A stretch of 64,000 nt of DNA from an uncultured Prevotella sp. (GTDB lineage: Bacteria > Bacteroidota > Bacteroidia > Bacteroidales > Bacteroidaceae), in contig CAMKRS010000006.1 of assembly GCA_946415245.1 (NCBI GenBank), positions 1 to 64,000 of the forward strand, written 5' to 3'. A program made the translations under genes and the position numbers. Below the pieces are notes generated by a model that saw only the letters and a program-made list of their open reading frames with translations, had not been told where the DNA came from and searched no databases. Positions 30,808 to 41,762 of this stretch are shown piece after piece (positions within the stretch are counted from its first letter, which is position 1; each line of letters begins with the position of its first letter).

Positions 30808-31701
30808 TCAGAACATTTTCTTGAAAGCAGTTGGTAAGGGCGTCTCAAACTCCATCGGCTCACCCGTCACCGGATGATGGAAGCAGAGCAGCCAGGCATG
30901 CAGACAAAGGCGGTGCAAGGGGTCGTCGCCATTGCCGTATTTCGGATCACCACAGACAGGATGGCCCATATCCGCAGAATGTACGCGGATCTGATTCTTA
31001 CGACCTGTTTCGAGCTTGAACTCCACGAGGGAATGGTCAGCTGTGCGGGCTAAAACGTGGTAATGGGTGATGGCGTATTTGCCACCATTATCGACAGGTG
31101 AGGAATAGGTCACGTAAGCCTTGTTGTCTTTCAGCCAGTTCTCGATAGTACCGTCGTCTTCGGCAATCTCTCCCGAGCAGACAGCCACATAGCGACGGTC
31201 GTAGACGATCTCATGCCAGTTGTGCTCGAGGATCTGCTCCGTCTCCATATCCTTCGCATAGACCATCAGTCCGCTCGTGTCGCGATCCAGGCGATGCACC
31301 ACATGCGCCGTGCATTTCTGACGCGACTTCTTGAAATAGTCGTCGAGCACAGTCTTCACGTTCAGCGTCGAGTGGCCCGCAGCCATCGAGAGAATACCCT
31401 CGGCCTTCTCGACAACGATCAGCCAACGGTCTTCATACACGATCTTCACCCAGCGACTCTTGAAACCCTTCTGGTTGCGCTTGGTCTTGCTCACGGCAAT
31501 CTTCATGCCCTTCTCCAAAGGGAAATCAAACTGCGACACCGTCTTTCCGTCGACCTTGATGCCCCGTCCTTGTAGTGTGGCCTTGATCTTCGACTTCGAC
31601 TGAGGCACATTCGCCAACAGCCACTCGAGCAGCGGCATCGGCTCGGAGACCACGAAATGGTCGTACTCTCCCTCACGATTATATCCTGCGTTGTATCTCA
31701 T
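30808..31701 (-). CDS. RluA-family 23S rRNA/tRNA pseudouridine synthase
   Basis: 297 residues from ATG 31701. An S4-like RNA-binding domain (about 20-70, LLANVPQSKSKIKATLQGRG) and a catalytic domain with HRLDRDTSGLMVYAKD, in which Asp139 is the nucleophile. KTGRKNQIRVH and HLPDYGDPKYG-like segments complete the fold. It isomerises uridine to pseudouridine; which site is not clear. The open frame extends to 31722, across the promoter, and is not used. Confidence 0.92.
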   Translation of the reverse strand: MRYNAGYNREGEYDHFVVSEPMPLLEWLLANVPQSKSKIKATLQGRGIKVDGKTVSQFDFPLEKGMKIAVSKTKRNQKGFKSRWVKIVYEDRWLIVVEKAEGILSMAAGHSTLNVKTVLDDYFKKSRQKCTAHVVHRLDRDTSGLMVYAKDMETEQILEHNWHEIVYDRRYVAVCSGEIAEDDGTIENWLKDNKAYVTYSSPVDNGGKYAITHYHVLARTADHSLVEFKLETGRKNQIRVHSADMGHPVCGDPKYGNGDDPLHRLCLHAWLLCFHHPVTGEPMEFETPLPTAFKKMF

Positions 31702-31719
31702 ATCTGCTGATTTTGGGTG

Positions 31720-31727
31720 CAAAGTTA
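31720..31727 (-). promoter_or_regulatory. -7 box TAACTTTG for the RluA gene
   Basis: 18 bases upstream of ATG 31701. Confidence 0.6.
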
Positions 31728-31755
31728 CGTATTTTTATTGAACATTGACCATTGA

Positions 31756-33486
<1,731 letters not shown>

Positions 33487-33489
<3 letters not shown>

Positions 33490-33524
33490 ATAGTGAATAG
33501 TGAACAGTGAATAGTGAATAGTGG
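33487..33524. repeat. GTGAATA array at the ABC-F 3' end
   Basis: Four to five units, the inverted partner of 31789-31816. It overlaps the stop codon region; AATTTGC beyond it mirrors GCAAATT at the left end. Confidence 0.8.
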
Positions 33525-33568
33525 CACGGAATTTGCTGGTAAATCAATAAAGATTAAACAACGCTATT

Positions 33569-34162
33569 ATGACAAAAAAAGATATGAATATCGAAGACGA
33601 GGAGACATTGAACGAGGCTCCCGTAGAAGAAACTGACAATCAGGCAGAAGAGTCAGAGAACCCAGAGAACGCTGAGAACTCAGAAAACGCTGAGGAATCA
33701 TCAGAGGAACAAGATCCTCTGGAGAAGGCTCTGACTGAGAATGCAGAACTGAAAGACAAGTGGCTCCGCTCTGTGGCAGAGTTTGAGAACTATCGCAAAC
33801 GTACACTAAAAGAGCGTGCAGAACTGATCCTAAACGGTGGTGAGAAGTTTATCACTGCCATCCTGCCCGTGCTCGACGATATGGAGCGCGCCATCGAGAA
33901 TGGTGCAAAGACCGATGACCCCGCTGTGCTGCGTGAGGGTATGGAACTGATCTATCAGAAGTTCATGAAGACCCTCGAGGCGCAAGGCGTCAATAAGATC
34001 GAGACCGAGAATGCCGACTTCGACACCGACGTACACGAGGCTGTGGCAATGGTTCCCGGTATGGGCGACGATAAGAAGGGTAAGGTGATCGACTGTCTGC
34101 AGCAGGGTTATAAACTGAATGACAAAGTAATTCGCCACGCGAAAGTGGCAGTTGGCCAATGA
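33569..34162 (+). CDS. grpE: Nucleotide exchange factor GrpE
   Basis: 197 residues. A long acidic N-terminal segment (about 1-55), a coiled coil (LTENAELKDKWLRSVAEFEN, YRKRTLKER) and the C-terminal beta domain (VNKIETENADFDTDVHEAVA, YKLNDKVIRHAKVAVG). GrpE releases ADP from DnaK. Located upstream of dnaJ; dnaK is not in this window. Confidence 0.96.
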   Translation: MTKKDMNIEDEETLNEAPVEETDNQAEESENPENAENSENAEESSEEQDPLEKALTENAELKDKWLRSVAEFENYRKRTLKERAELILNGGEKFITAILPVLDDMERAIENGAKTDDPAVLREGMELIYQKFMKTLEAQGVNKIETENADFDTDVHEAVAMVPGMGDDKKGKVIDCLQQGYKLNDKVIRHAKVAVGQ

Positions 34163-34197
34163 CAATGGACAATGGATAATGGATAATGGACAATTAA
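34160..34197. repeat. GGATAATGGACAAT array between grpE and dnaJ
   Basis: Tandem units of the GACAATGG/GATAATGG type; same family as 44911-44943. Confidence 0.75.
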
Positions 34198-35355
34198 ATG
34201 GCACAGAAACGAGATTATTATGAGGTGCTTGGGGTCGATAAGACCGCCTCGGAAGACGAGATAAAGAAAGCCTATCGAAAGATAGCCATCAAGTACCACC
34301 CCGACCGTAATCCTGGTGACAAGGAGGCTGAGGAGAAATTCAAGGAGGCCGCAGAGGCCTATAACGTGCTGCACGACCCGAAGACGCGTCAGCAGTACGA
34401 CCAGTTTGGCTTCGCAGGTCCTGGTGCCGGAGGTTTCGACTTCAGCGGCTTCGGTGGTGCCTCGATGAATATGGACGACATTTTCTCGATGTTCGGCGAC
34501 ATCTTCGGAGGTCACGGCTTTGGTGGCTTCGGAGGCGGTGCCCGTCGTCCGCAGCAGCATCGTGGCAGCGACCTGCGTCTGAAAGTGAAACTGACGTTGG
34601 AGGAGATCAACAAGGGCGTCACCAAGAAGTTCAAGGTGCGCAAGGATATCGTCTGCCCTCATTGCAGCGGTTCGGGCGCAGAAGCCGGCAGCGGCAAGGA
34701 GCAGTGTGCCACCTGTCACGGTAGCGGTGTCATCACCCACACCACACAGAGCATCTTCGGCATGATGCAGCAGCAGAGTGTCTGTCCCACCTGTCACGGA
34801 GAAGGTCAGGTGATCAAGAACAAATGTAAGCACTGTGGCGGTACTGGTGTCGAGAAAGGCGAGGAAGTGGTGGAGATCAACATCCCCGCAGGTGTGGCAG
34901 AAGGTATGGTGGTGAATGTGCCTGGCAAAGGAAATGCAGGCAGACACAACGGTATCGCTGGCGACATACAGGTGTTTATCGAAGAAGCTGAGAACGATAC
35001 GTTCATCCGCGATGGCAACGATCTGATCTATAACCTGCTGCTCGACTTCCCCACAGCTGCCTTAGGTGGTGAGGTGGAAGTGCCCACCATCGACGGTACG
35101 AAACTGAAAGTGAAGTTGGAGAACGGTACGCAGCCTGGTAAGACCCTCCGTCTGAGGGGCAAAGGACTGCCCGCAGTACAGGGCTATGGTTCGGGCAAGG
35201 GCGATCTGGTGGTGAATATCAGCGTATACGTCCCGAAGACACTCAGTCGTGAGGAGAAGGAGCTGGTGGAGAAATTCAAGAACTCCGACAACTTCAAGGG
35301 CGACAAGCAGACGAAGGATTCTATCTTCCAGCGCTTCAAGAACTATTTCAATTGA
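34198..35355 (+). CDS. dnaJ: Chaperone DnaJ
   Basis: 385 residues. J domain with the HPD motif (KYHPDRNPG), a Gly/Phe-rich linker (about 75-125, [13 protein letters not shown]), four zinc-finger CxxCxGxG repeats ([32 protein letters not shown]) and two C-terminal substrate-binding domains. It stimulates DnaK ATPase. Forms an operon with grpE and probably folC, whose start overlaps the dnaJ end. Confidence 0.98.
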   Translation: MAQKRDYYEVLGVDKTASEDEIKKAYRKIAIKYHPDRNPGDKEAEEKFKEAAEAYNVLHDPKTRQQYDQFGFAGPGAGGFDFSGFGGASMNMDDIFSMFGDIFGGHGFGGFGGGARRPQQHRGSDLRLKVKLTLEEINKGVTKKFKVRKDIVCPHCSGSGAEAGSGKEQCATCHGSGVITHTTQSIFGMMQQQSVCPTCHGEGQVIKNKCKHCGGTGVEKGEEVVEINIPAGVAEGMVVNVPGKGNAGRHNGIAGDIQVFIEEAENDTFIRDGNDLIYNLLLDFPTAALGGEVEVPTIDGTKLKVKLENGTQPGKTLRLRGKGLPAVQGYGSGKGDLVVNISVYVPKTLSREEKELVEKFKNSDNFKGDKQTKDSIFQRFKNYFN

Positions 35356-35357
35356 TA

Positions 35358-36671
35358 ATGGACTACCAAGAGACCTGTAACTATCTGTTCACGCAGGTGC
35401 CGATGTTTGAGAAACAAGGCGTCAGCGGCTACAAGGAAGGCTTGGAGAATACCCATGCGCTCGATGAGCACTTCGGGCATCCGCACAAGAATTTCCGTAG
35501 TATCCACATTGCGGGTACCAACGGAAAGGGTTCCTGTGCGCACACCATCGCAGCCATCCTTCAGCATTGCGGATACAAGGTAGGTCTCTATACCTCTCCC
35601 CATCTGGTGGACTTCCGCGAACGCATCCGTATCAACGGACAGCCCATCCCAGAGAGCTATGTCGTTGACTTCGTGGAAGACGAGCGGATGTTCTTTGAGC
35701 CTCTGCATCCTACGTTCTTTGAGTTGACGACAGCGATGGCTTTCAAATATTTCAGTGAGATGAACGTCGACATCGCTGTCATCGAGGTAGGCCTTGGTGG
35801 CAGACTCGACTGCACGAACATCATTACCCCTATCCTATCGGTCATCACCAACATCAGTATGGATCATACGCAGCTGTTGGGCAATTCGCTCGAACAGATT
35901 GCGATAGAGAAGGCCGGTATCATCAAACCGGGTGTGCCCGTCATCATCGGTGAGGCACTGCCAGAGACAAGACCGATCTTCGAGGCGATGGCGGAAGAGA
36001 ATAAGGCGCCCATCATCTTTGCAGAAGACCAGCCCGAGGTGCTGCATGCAGAACAGCACTATTCACAGATGGCCTACGACACCCGTAATTATGGCAAGAT
36101 TATTGGCGAGCTCTGCGGAAGCTATCAGGAGAAGAACGCCAACACCATCCTCTGTGCCATCAGGAAACTGGAGGATATGGGCTATATGTACCGCTTCACC
36201 GACGATTCGAAGGCCCCCAAGAAGGGATTCGAGATCATGGCAGGCTTCAAGACCGTCTGTGCGACAACAGGATTGAAGGGACGCTGGCAGATCGTCAGCA
36301 CTTCACCCACTGTGGTCTGTGACACAGGTCACAATACCGCAGGCTGGGAGTATCTGAGCCGGCAGCTGAACGAGGTGGAATGCAAGAATATGTATATCGT
36401 GTTCGGTGTGGTGGAGGACAAAGATGTCGATGGCATCATGGCCCTGCTGCCGAAACAAGCTACCTATTTCTTTACGAAGGCCCACAACAAACGGGCGCTT
36501 TCGGAGGGTGTGCTCCAGATCATGGGTCAGCAATTAGGCCTGAAGGGTGACGCCTATCCCAGTGTCGCAGAGGCCTACGCTGCTGCAAAAGCAAAGGCGG
36601 GAAAAGAGGATTTTGTGTTTATCGGAGGTAGCAGTTATGTAGTTGCAGACTTCCTAACAAACTGCGTTTAG
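35358..36671 (+). CDS. folC: Folylpolyglutamate / dihydrofolate synthase
   Basis: 437 residues. An ATP-dependent ligase that adds Glu to dihydropteroate and folates. P-loop IAGTNGKGSCAHTIA, the Mur-ligase-like DHTQLLGNSLEQIAIEKAGI segment and the C-terminal domain with CDTGHNTAGW. ATG 35358 is 2 bases after the dnaJ stop; a TTG at 35352 overlapping dnaJ is the alternative. Confidence 0.95.
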   Translation: MDYQETCNYLFTQVPMFEKQGVSGYKEGLENTHALDEHFGHPHKNFRSIHIAGTNGKGSCAHTIAAILQHCGYKVGLYTSPHLVDFRERIRINGQPIPESYVVDFVEDERMFFEPLHPTFFELTTAMAFKYFSEMNVDIAVIEVGLGGRLDCTNIITPILSVITNISMDHTQLLGNSLEQIAIEKAGIIKPGVPVIIGEALPETRPIFEAMAEENKAPIIFAEDQPEVLHAEQHYSQMAYDTRNYGKIIGELCGSYQEKNANTILCAIRKLEDMGYMYRFTDDSKAPKKGFEIMAGFKTVCATTGLKGRWQIVSTSPTVVCDTGHNTAGWEYLSRQLNEVECKNMYIVFGVVEDKDVDGIMALLPKQATYFFTKAHNKRALSEGVLQIMGQQLGLKGDAYPSVAEAYAAAKAKAGKEDFVFIGGSSYVVADFLTNCV

Positions 36672-36711
36672 GTTTTTTTAATATATCCACAACATTTTTT
36701 TCGTCGATTCC

Positions 36712-36743
36712 TTTGCCCAATTGGAATTTTTTCTGTTACTTTG
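36712..36743 (+). promoter_or_regulatory. Promoter of the galactose operon
   Basis: TTTG at 36712-36715, 20-base spacer, TTACTTTG at 36736-36743; 34 bases before galM. Confidence 0.5.
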
Positions 36744-36777
36744 CAAAAAATAGTTTGTAACTAAAAACATTTCAATT

Positions 36778-37866
36778 ATGGCAACAACAGAAAATGCGAA
36801 TTTGTGTGGTCTGAAGAGAGAAAACTTCCAGACCACTATCAACGGTAAGAAAACCGATCTGTACATTCTTAGGAATCGTAAAGGTTATGAAGTGGCAATC
36901 TCCAACTATGGCGGTGCCATTTGTGCTATTATGGTGCCTGATAAGGATGGCAAAGTAGCTAACGTAATTCAGGGTCATGACAGCATCAAGCAGCTCATGA
37001 GCGGTAACGAGCCCTACCTCTCGACATTGATCGGACGTTGGGGTAACCGTATCTGCAAGGGTCAGTTCACGCTGAACGGCAAAGACTACCAGCTGGCTCT
37101 CAACGATGGTCCTAACCACCTGCATGGCGGTGCTGTGGGCTTCAACGCGAAAGTGTGGGATGCCCGTCAGATGGGTCCTCGTGCTCTCGCACTCCACCGT
37201 ATCTCTTCTTACGGAGAGGAAGGTTACACAGGCGAGCTGGACATCACTGTAGAGTTCACCTTCACCGACCTGAATGAGCTCATCATCGAGTATCTGGCCA
37301 CCACGAACAAGAAGACCATCGTGAACCTGACACATCACGCTTTCTTCAGCCTGCCAGGTACCGCTGATCCCACACCTACGATCGAGGATCAGATCTGCGA
37401 GATCAACGCTGATTTCTATCTGCCCACCGATAACACCGCTATTCCTACCGGTGAGATCCTGAAGGTAGAGGGAACACCGTTCGACTTCCGTAAACCCAAG
37501 ACCTTCGGACAGGATATCGACGCTGATAATGAGCAGATTATCTTCGGTCACGGTTACGACCACAACTACGTGCTGAACAAGCGCGAGGAAGGTGAGCTGA
37601 GCTTTGCCGCCAGAGTGACAGACCCGAAGAGCGGTCGTACGCTGGAGTGCTACACCACCGAACCCGGTATGCAGCTCTACACAGCCAACTACGCCAGCGG
37701 TTACAAGGGTGCCAACGGTTGCACCTTCCCCTATCGCTCAGCCTTCTGTCTGGAGACACAGCACTTCCCCGATACTCCTAACCGTCCGTACTTCCCCAGC
37801 GTGGTGCTGAAACCCGGCGAGCGCTATAAGCAGAAGACGATCTATCGTTTCGGTATCGCAGAGTAA
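36778..37866 (+). CDS. galM: Cytosolic aldose 1-epimerase (galactose mutarotase)
   Basis: 362 residues without signal peptide. Family motifs: ISNYGGAICAIMVPDKDG, LIGRWGNRICKGQFTL, the GPNHLHGG motif, the active His in NLTHHAFFSL and YTANYASG. It interconverts alpha and beta galactose for galactokinase. First gene of galM-MFS-galK. Confidence 0.95.
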   Translation: MATTENANLCGLKRENFQTTINGKKTDLYILRNRKGYEVAISNYGGAICAIMVPDKDGKVANVIQGHDSIKQLMSGNEPYLSTLIGRWGNRICKGQFTLNGKDYQLALNDGPNHLHGGAVGFNAKVWDARQMGPRALALHRISSYGEEGYTGELDITVEFTFTDLNELIIEYLATTNKKTIVNLTHHAFFSLPGTADPTPTIEDQICEINADFYLPTDNTAIPTGEILKVEGTPFDFRKPKTFGQDIDADNEQIIFGHGYDHNYVLNKREEGELSFAARVTDPKSGRTLECYTTEPGMQLYTANYASGYKGANGCTFPYRSAFCLETQHFPDTPNRPYFPSVVLKPGERYKQKTIYRFGIAE

Positions 37867-37893
37867 CAAACACAAAACTTAAGACCAAACATT

Positions 37894-39171
37894 ATGACAG
37901 AAACAAAGAACAATGGCAAATTGATTGCCATCATCACGATGTGTTTCATCTTTGCGATGATCAGTTTCGTGACGAACATGGGAGCCCCCTTCGGTAATAT
38001 CTGGGGATTCGAATATCCTTTTGCCAAGGCATGGGGTAATCTGATGAACTTTGCCGCCTACCTCTTCATGGGTATTCCGGCTGGTAAGATGCTCATCAAG
38101 TACGGATACAAGAAAACGGCTCTGACGGCACTCGTCGTTGGTATCGTAGGACTTGTGTTCCAGTATCTTTCAAGTCTCGTAGGCGCAGGCACTTATGTCT
38201 TCACCTATGACAACATCCCTGTGGCTCTCAATCTGCTGATCTATCTGCTCGGAGCATTCATCTGCGGTTTCTGCGTCTGTATGCTGAACACCGTCGTCAA
38301 CCCGATGCTGAACCTTCTCGGAGGTGGTGGTAACAAGGGTAACCAGCTGATCCAGATCGGTGGTACGATGAACTCGCTGACGGGTACGCTGACCCCACTG
38401 TTGGCTGGTATCCTCGTAGGTACCGTCACCAAGGACACGAGTATGAGCGATGTGGCTCCTCTTCTGTTCATCGGTATGGCCGTATTCGCCATCTCGTTTG
38501 TGATCATCAGTCGTGTGACAATCCCAGAGCCTACACTCGGAAAGGTACAGCCTAAGTACGAGCACAGCCCGATTGCTTTCCGCCATTGTCTGCTTGGCGT
38601 CATCGCCATCTTCTTCTACGTGGGTATCGAGATCGGTATTCCTATGGAGCTGAATTTCTATGTCACAGACCTCGGCTTCGAAGGTGCTGCTGCTGTGGGC
38701 GGTACACTTGCTGCTGCCTATTGGCTTCTGATGATGATCGGACGTGCTTGCTCGAGCGCCATCTCTGGTAAGGTATCCACAAAGTTGCAGCTGACCACCG
38801 TGAGTACGGTGGCTATCATCCTGCTGCTCATCGCTATCTTCATGCCTGAGAGCGTTACCATCAGCTTCAACGGTCACGATGTTCCTGCCAAGAGTTTCAT
38901 CATTCCCGTATGCGGTCTTTGCACCTCTATTATGTGGGGAGGTATCTTCAACCTCTCTGTAGAGGGTCTCGGCAAATACACCGAAGCAGCCTCCGGTATC
39001 TTCATGACGATGGTGGTTGGCGGTGGTATCATGCCGTTGATTCAGGAGGCTATGGCCAAGTCGGCAGGTCCGATCTTCAGCTACTGGCTCGTTATCGCCA
39101 TGCTGGCCTACATCCTGTTCTACGCCCTCGTTGGCTGCAAGAATGTCAATACCGACATTCCCGTAGATTAA
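37894..39171 (+). CDS. MFS sugar permease of the FHS family (galactose/glucose)
   Basis: 425 residues with about 12 membrane helices. The pattern (FAAYLFMGIPAGKMLIKYGYKKTALT, then NPMLNLLGGGGNKGNQLIQI) is that of the FHS sugar:H+ symporters such as the glucose/galactose porter and FucP. Between galM and galK, so galactose is the likely substrate, brought across the inner membrane. Confidence 0.88.
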   Translation: MTETKNNGKLIAIITMCFIFAMISFVTNMGAPFGNIWGFEYPFAKAWGNLMNFAAYLFMGIPAGKMLIKYGYKKTALTALVVGIVGLVFQYLSSLVGAGTYVFTYDNIPVALNLLIYLLGAFICGFCVCMLNTVVNPMLNLLGGGGNKGNQLIQIGGTMNSLTGTLTPLLAGILVGTVTKDTSMSDVAPLLFIGMAVFAISFVIISRVTIPEPTLGKVQPKYEHSPIAFRHCLLGVIAIFFYVGIEIGIPMELNFYVTDLGFEGAAAVGGTLAAAYWLLMMIGRACSSAISGKVSTKLQLTTVSTVAIILLLIAIFMPESVTISFNGHDVPAKSFIIPVCGLCTSIMWGGIFNLSVEGLGKYTEAASGIFMTMVVGGGIMPLIQEAMAKSAGPIFSYWLVIAMLAYILFYALVGCKNVNTDIPVD

Positions 39172-39206
39172 TTGTCAAATTGTAAATCTCTAAATTGTAA
39201 ATTCGT

Positions 39207-40373
39207 ATGATGGATATTGAATTTGTAAGAAGCCGTTTCATCAAGCACTTTGATGGAAAGACCGGCAACGTTTATACTTCTCCCGGACGTATCAATCTCA
39301 TTGGCGAGCACACCGACTACAATGGTGGTTTCGTGTTCCCAGGTGCCGTCGACAAAGGCATCATGGCTGAGATGCGCGCTAACGGCACAGAAGACACTGT
39401 GATGGCCTACGCCATCGACCTCAAGGATCGTGTCGACTTCAAGCTGAGCGACCCCAATGGTCCGCGTGCTTCATGGGCTCGCTATATCTATGGTATCGCC
39501 TTGGAGATGAAGAAGTTGGGCGTTCCCGTTAAAGGTTTTAATATCGCCTTCGCAGGTGATGTTCCCCTTGGTGCAGGTATGTCTTCTTCAGCTGCTATGG
39601 AGAGCTGTTTCGCCTTCGGTCTGAACGATATCTTCGGCGACAATAAGGTGTCGCAGTGGGATATGGCTTTGGCTGGTCAGGCTACAGAGCATAACTACTG
39701 CGGTGTGAACTGTGGTATCATGGACCAGTTTGCCTCCGTCTTCGGAAAGGCAGGTTGTCTGATGCGCCTCGACTGTCGCTCTCGTGAGTTCGAGTATTTC
39801 CCCTTCAAGCCCGATGGCTATCGTCTCGTGCTGCTCGACTCTGTGGTGAAGCACCAGTTGGCAGGTTCTCCTTACAACGACCGTCGTAACTCCTGCGAGA
39901 ATGTGGTGAAGCACATTCAGGCCAAGCATCCAGAGGGTAAGTATGAGACCCTGCGCGACTGCACTTGGGAGCAGCTGGAGGAAGTGAAGGAAGAGGTCGG
40001 TGCCGAGGACTACAAGCGCGCAAAGTTCGTACTCGGTGAGAAAGACCGTGTGCTGGGCGTCTGCGAAGCCCTCAACGAAGGCGACTACGAGAAGGTGGGC
40101 GAACTGATGTACCAGACCCACGAAGGTCTGTCGAAGGACTACGAGGTTTCTTGCGAGGAGCTCGACTTCCTGAACGATGTGGCCAAGGAGAACGGTGTTA
40201 CTGGTTCTCGTATCATGGGTGGCGGCTTTGGTGGCTGTACCATCAACCTTGTTCGCAACGACCTCTATAAGAAGTTTATCGAGGACGCCAAGAAGAAGTT
40301 CAACGAGAAGTATGGTCACGAGCCGAAAGTCTATGATGTTGTCATCAGCGACGGCTCTCGTAAACTCTGCTAA
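39207..40373 (+). CDS. galK: Galactokinase
   Basis: 388 residues, GHMP kinase. The galactokinase signature GRINLIGEHTDYNGG (about 28), the ATP loop PLGAGMSSSAAMES and the motif MGGGFGGCTIN are all intact. It makes galactose 1-phosphate. galT and galE are not in the window. Short TTGTAAAT-type repeats occupy the 35 bases between the permease and galK. Confidence 0.97.
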   Translation: MMDIEFVRSRFIKHFDGKTGNVYTSPGRINLIGEHTDYNGGFVFPGAVDKGIMAEMRANGTEDTVMAYAIDLKDRVDFKLSDPNGPRASWARYIYGIALEMKKLGVPVKGFNIAFAGDVPLGAGMSSSAAMESCFAFGLNDIFGDNKVSQWDMALAGQATEHNYCGVNCGIMDQFASVFGKAGCLMRLDCRSREFEYFPFKPDGYRLVLLDSVVKHQLAGSPYNDRRNSCENVVKHIQAKHPEGKYETLRDCTWEQLEEVKEEVGAEDYKRAKFVLGEKDRVLGVCEALNEGDYEKVGELMYQTHEGLSKDYEVSCEELDFLNDVAKENGVTGSRIMGGGFGGCTINLVRNDLYKKFIEDAKKKFNEKYGHEPKVYDVVISDGSRKLC

Positions 40374-40418
40374 AAGCCACTTGTAAACACACAAAATGTG
40401 TTTATAAAGGTTAAATAT

Positions 40419-40460
40419 GGGCGGTAAGGTGTAGAATTTACACTTTACCGTCTATTTTTA
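40419..40460 (+). terminator. Terminator of the galactose operon
   Basis: Long stem (about 40419-40433 with 40438-40452, mostly paired with some G-U) followed by TATTTTTATG. A small second hairpin (40384-40404) precedes it. Confidence 0.7.
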
Positions 40461-40492
40461 TGTCCTTTTTCATTGTCGTTTCAAAAATAAGT

Positions 40493-40504
40493 TGTAAATT
40501 TACA
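40493..40504. promoter_or_regulatory. Palindrome TGTAAATTTACA, candidate AraR operator
   Basis: Perfect 12-base palindrome in the promoter region of the arabinose operon, at the place of the -33 element. The -7 match (CAACTTTG) is about 20 bases downstream. Assignment to AraR rests on position only. Confidence 0.4.
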
Positions 40505-40547
40505 CCCAAAATCAACTTTGAGTAAAACAACTTAAAACTTAGTAACA

Positions 40548-41726
40548 ATGAAAGTACTGAAAAGTAGCATTCTGAGTCTTGGCGCAGCAGCGCTGATGCT
40601 CGTAGCATGTCAAGGTGCCCAGCAGGCTCCTGTGTTAACGGTTTCGGGTCTCGACCCAGCCAAGTTCGACACCACCCTTCAGGACAAGCCCGTAAAGCTT
40701 TACACCCTGAAAAATGCCAACGGCATGGAGGTGTGTATAACCAATTATGGTGGACGTGTGGTATCGCTCGTCGTTCCTGATAAGGACGGTAACCCCACTG
40801 ATGTTGTCCTTGGTTTCGACAACATCGCCCAGTATGCCGATACCCTCAACTCTCCCACCGACTACGGATCCAGCGTAGGTCGCTATGCCAACCGTATTCA
40901 GGGTGGTAAGTTCACACTCGACGGTACCGAGTATCAACTCAAGCAGAACGACGGTCCTAACTGTCTGCACGGTGGTGGTACCACTGGTTGGATGAACAAG
41001 GTCTATGATGCCGAGCAGATCGGCGACTCTGTGCTGAAACTGACGATTGTCGCTGCCGATGGTGAGAACGGCTTCCCCGGAAAGGTGATGGCTGTAACAA
41101 CTTATAAGGTAACTGCTGACAACATCCTCGATATCACTTGGGAGGCAGAGACCGACAAGCCGACGATCATCAATCAGACCAATCACAACTATTACAATCT
41201 GAGTGGTGATTTCACACAGCCTGGTTACGATATGGTGCTCTATGTGAATGCCGACAACTTCACCCCCAGCGACACACTCTACATCCCCACAGGCGAAGTT
41301 AAGTCTGTTGAGGGAACCCCGATGGACTTCCGTACGCCTCACGCTATTGGCGACAGCATCAAGTCACAGTTCGATCAGATTCAGAATGCCGGTGGTTACG
41401 ACCACAACTGGTGTCTGAACACCTATAAGGACGGCCAAGGCGACGACACTCAGGTCTGCGCCAGCCTTTACAGCCCGAAGACCGGTATCTTCATGGAGAT
41501 GTTCACCAACGAGCCTGGTGTACAGGTCTACAGCGGTAACTTCCAGGGTGTGGGCAACGAGCTGAACATCCAGCACAAGCACGGTCCTTATCCGCAGCAC
41601 GTGAGCGTATGTCTCGAGAGCCAGAAGTATCCCGATTCTCCCAACAAGCCTCAGTGGGTACAGCCCGTTGTGAAGCCCGGCGAGAAGTACTTCAGCCACG
41701 CTGCATATAAGTTCTCTGTAAAGTAA
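40548..41726 (+). CDS. Aldose 1-epimerase lipoprotein
   Basis: 392 residues. Signal peptide with lipobox MLVAC at Cys22 places it in the periplasm or outer membrane. Epimerase motifs: ITNYGGRVVSLVVPDKDG, VGRYANRIQGGKFTL, GPNCLHGG, NQTNHNYYNLSGD and VYSGNFQG. It should supply the right anomer to the symporter gene 36 bases downstream. First gene of the arabinose operon, so arabinose is as likely as galactose. Confidence 0.93.
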   Translation: MKVLKSSILSLGAAALMLVACQGAQQAPVLTVSGLDPAKFDTTLQDKPVKLYTLKNANGMEVCITNYGGRVVSLVVPDKDGNPTDVVLGFDNIAQYADTLNSPTDYGSSVGRYANRIQGGKFTLDGTEYQLKQNDGPNCLHGGGTTGWMNKVYDAEQIGDSVLKLTIVAADGENGFPGKVMAVTTYKVTADNILDITWEAETDKPTIINQTNHNYYNLSGDFTQPGYDMVLYVNADNFTPSDTLYIPTGEVKSVEGTPMDFRTPHAIGDSIKSQFDQIQNAGGYDHNWCLNTYKDGQGDDTQVCASLYSPKTGIFMEMFTNEPGVQVYSGNFQGVGNELNIQHKHGPYPQHVSVCLESQKYPDSPNKPQWVQPVVKPGEKYFSHAAYKFSVK

Positions 41727-41762
41727 AAAGGTAAAAAAGTAAAAAGGTAAAAAATAAACACT

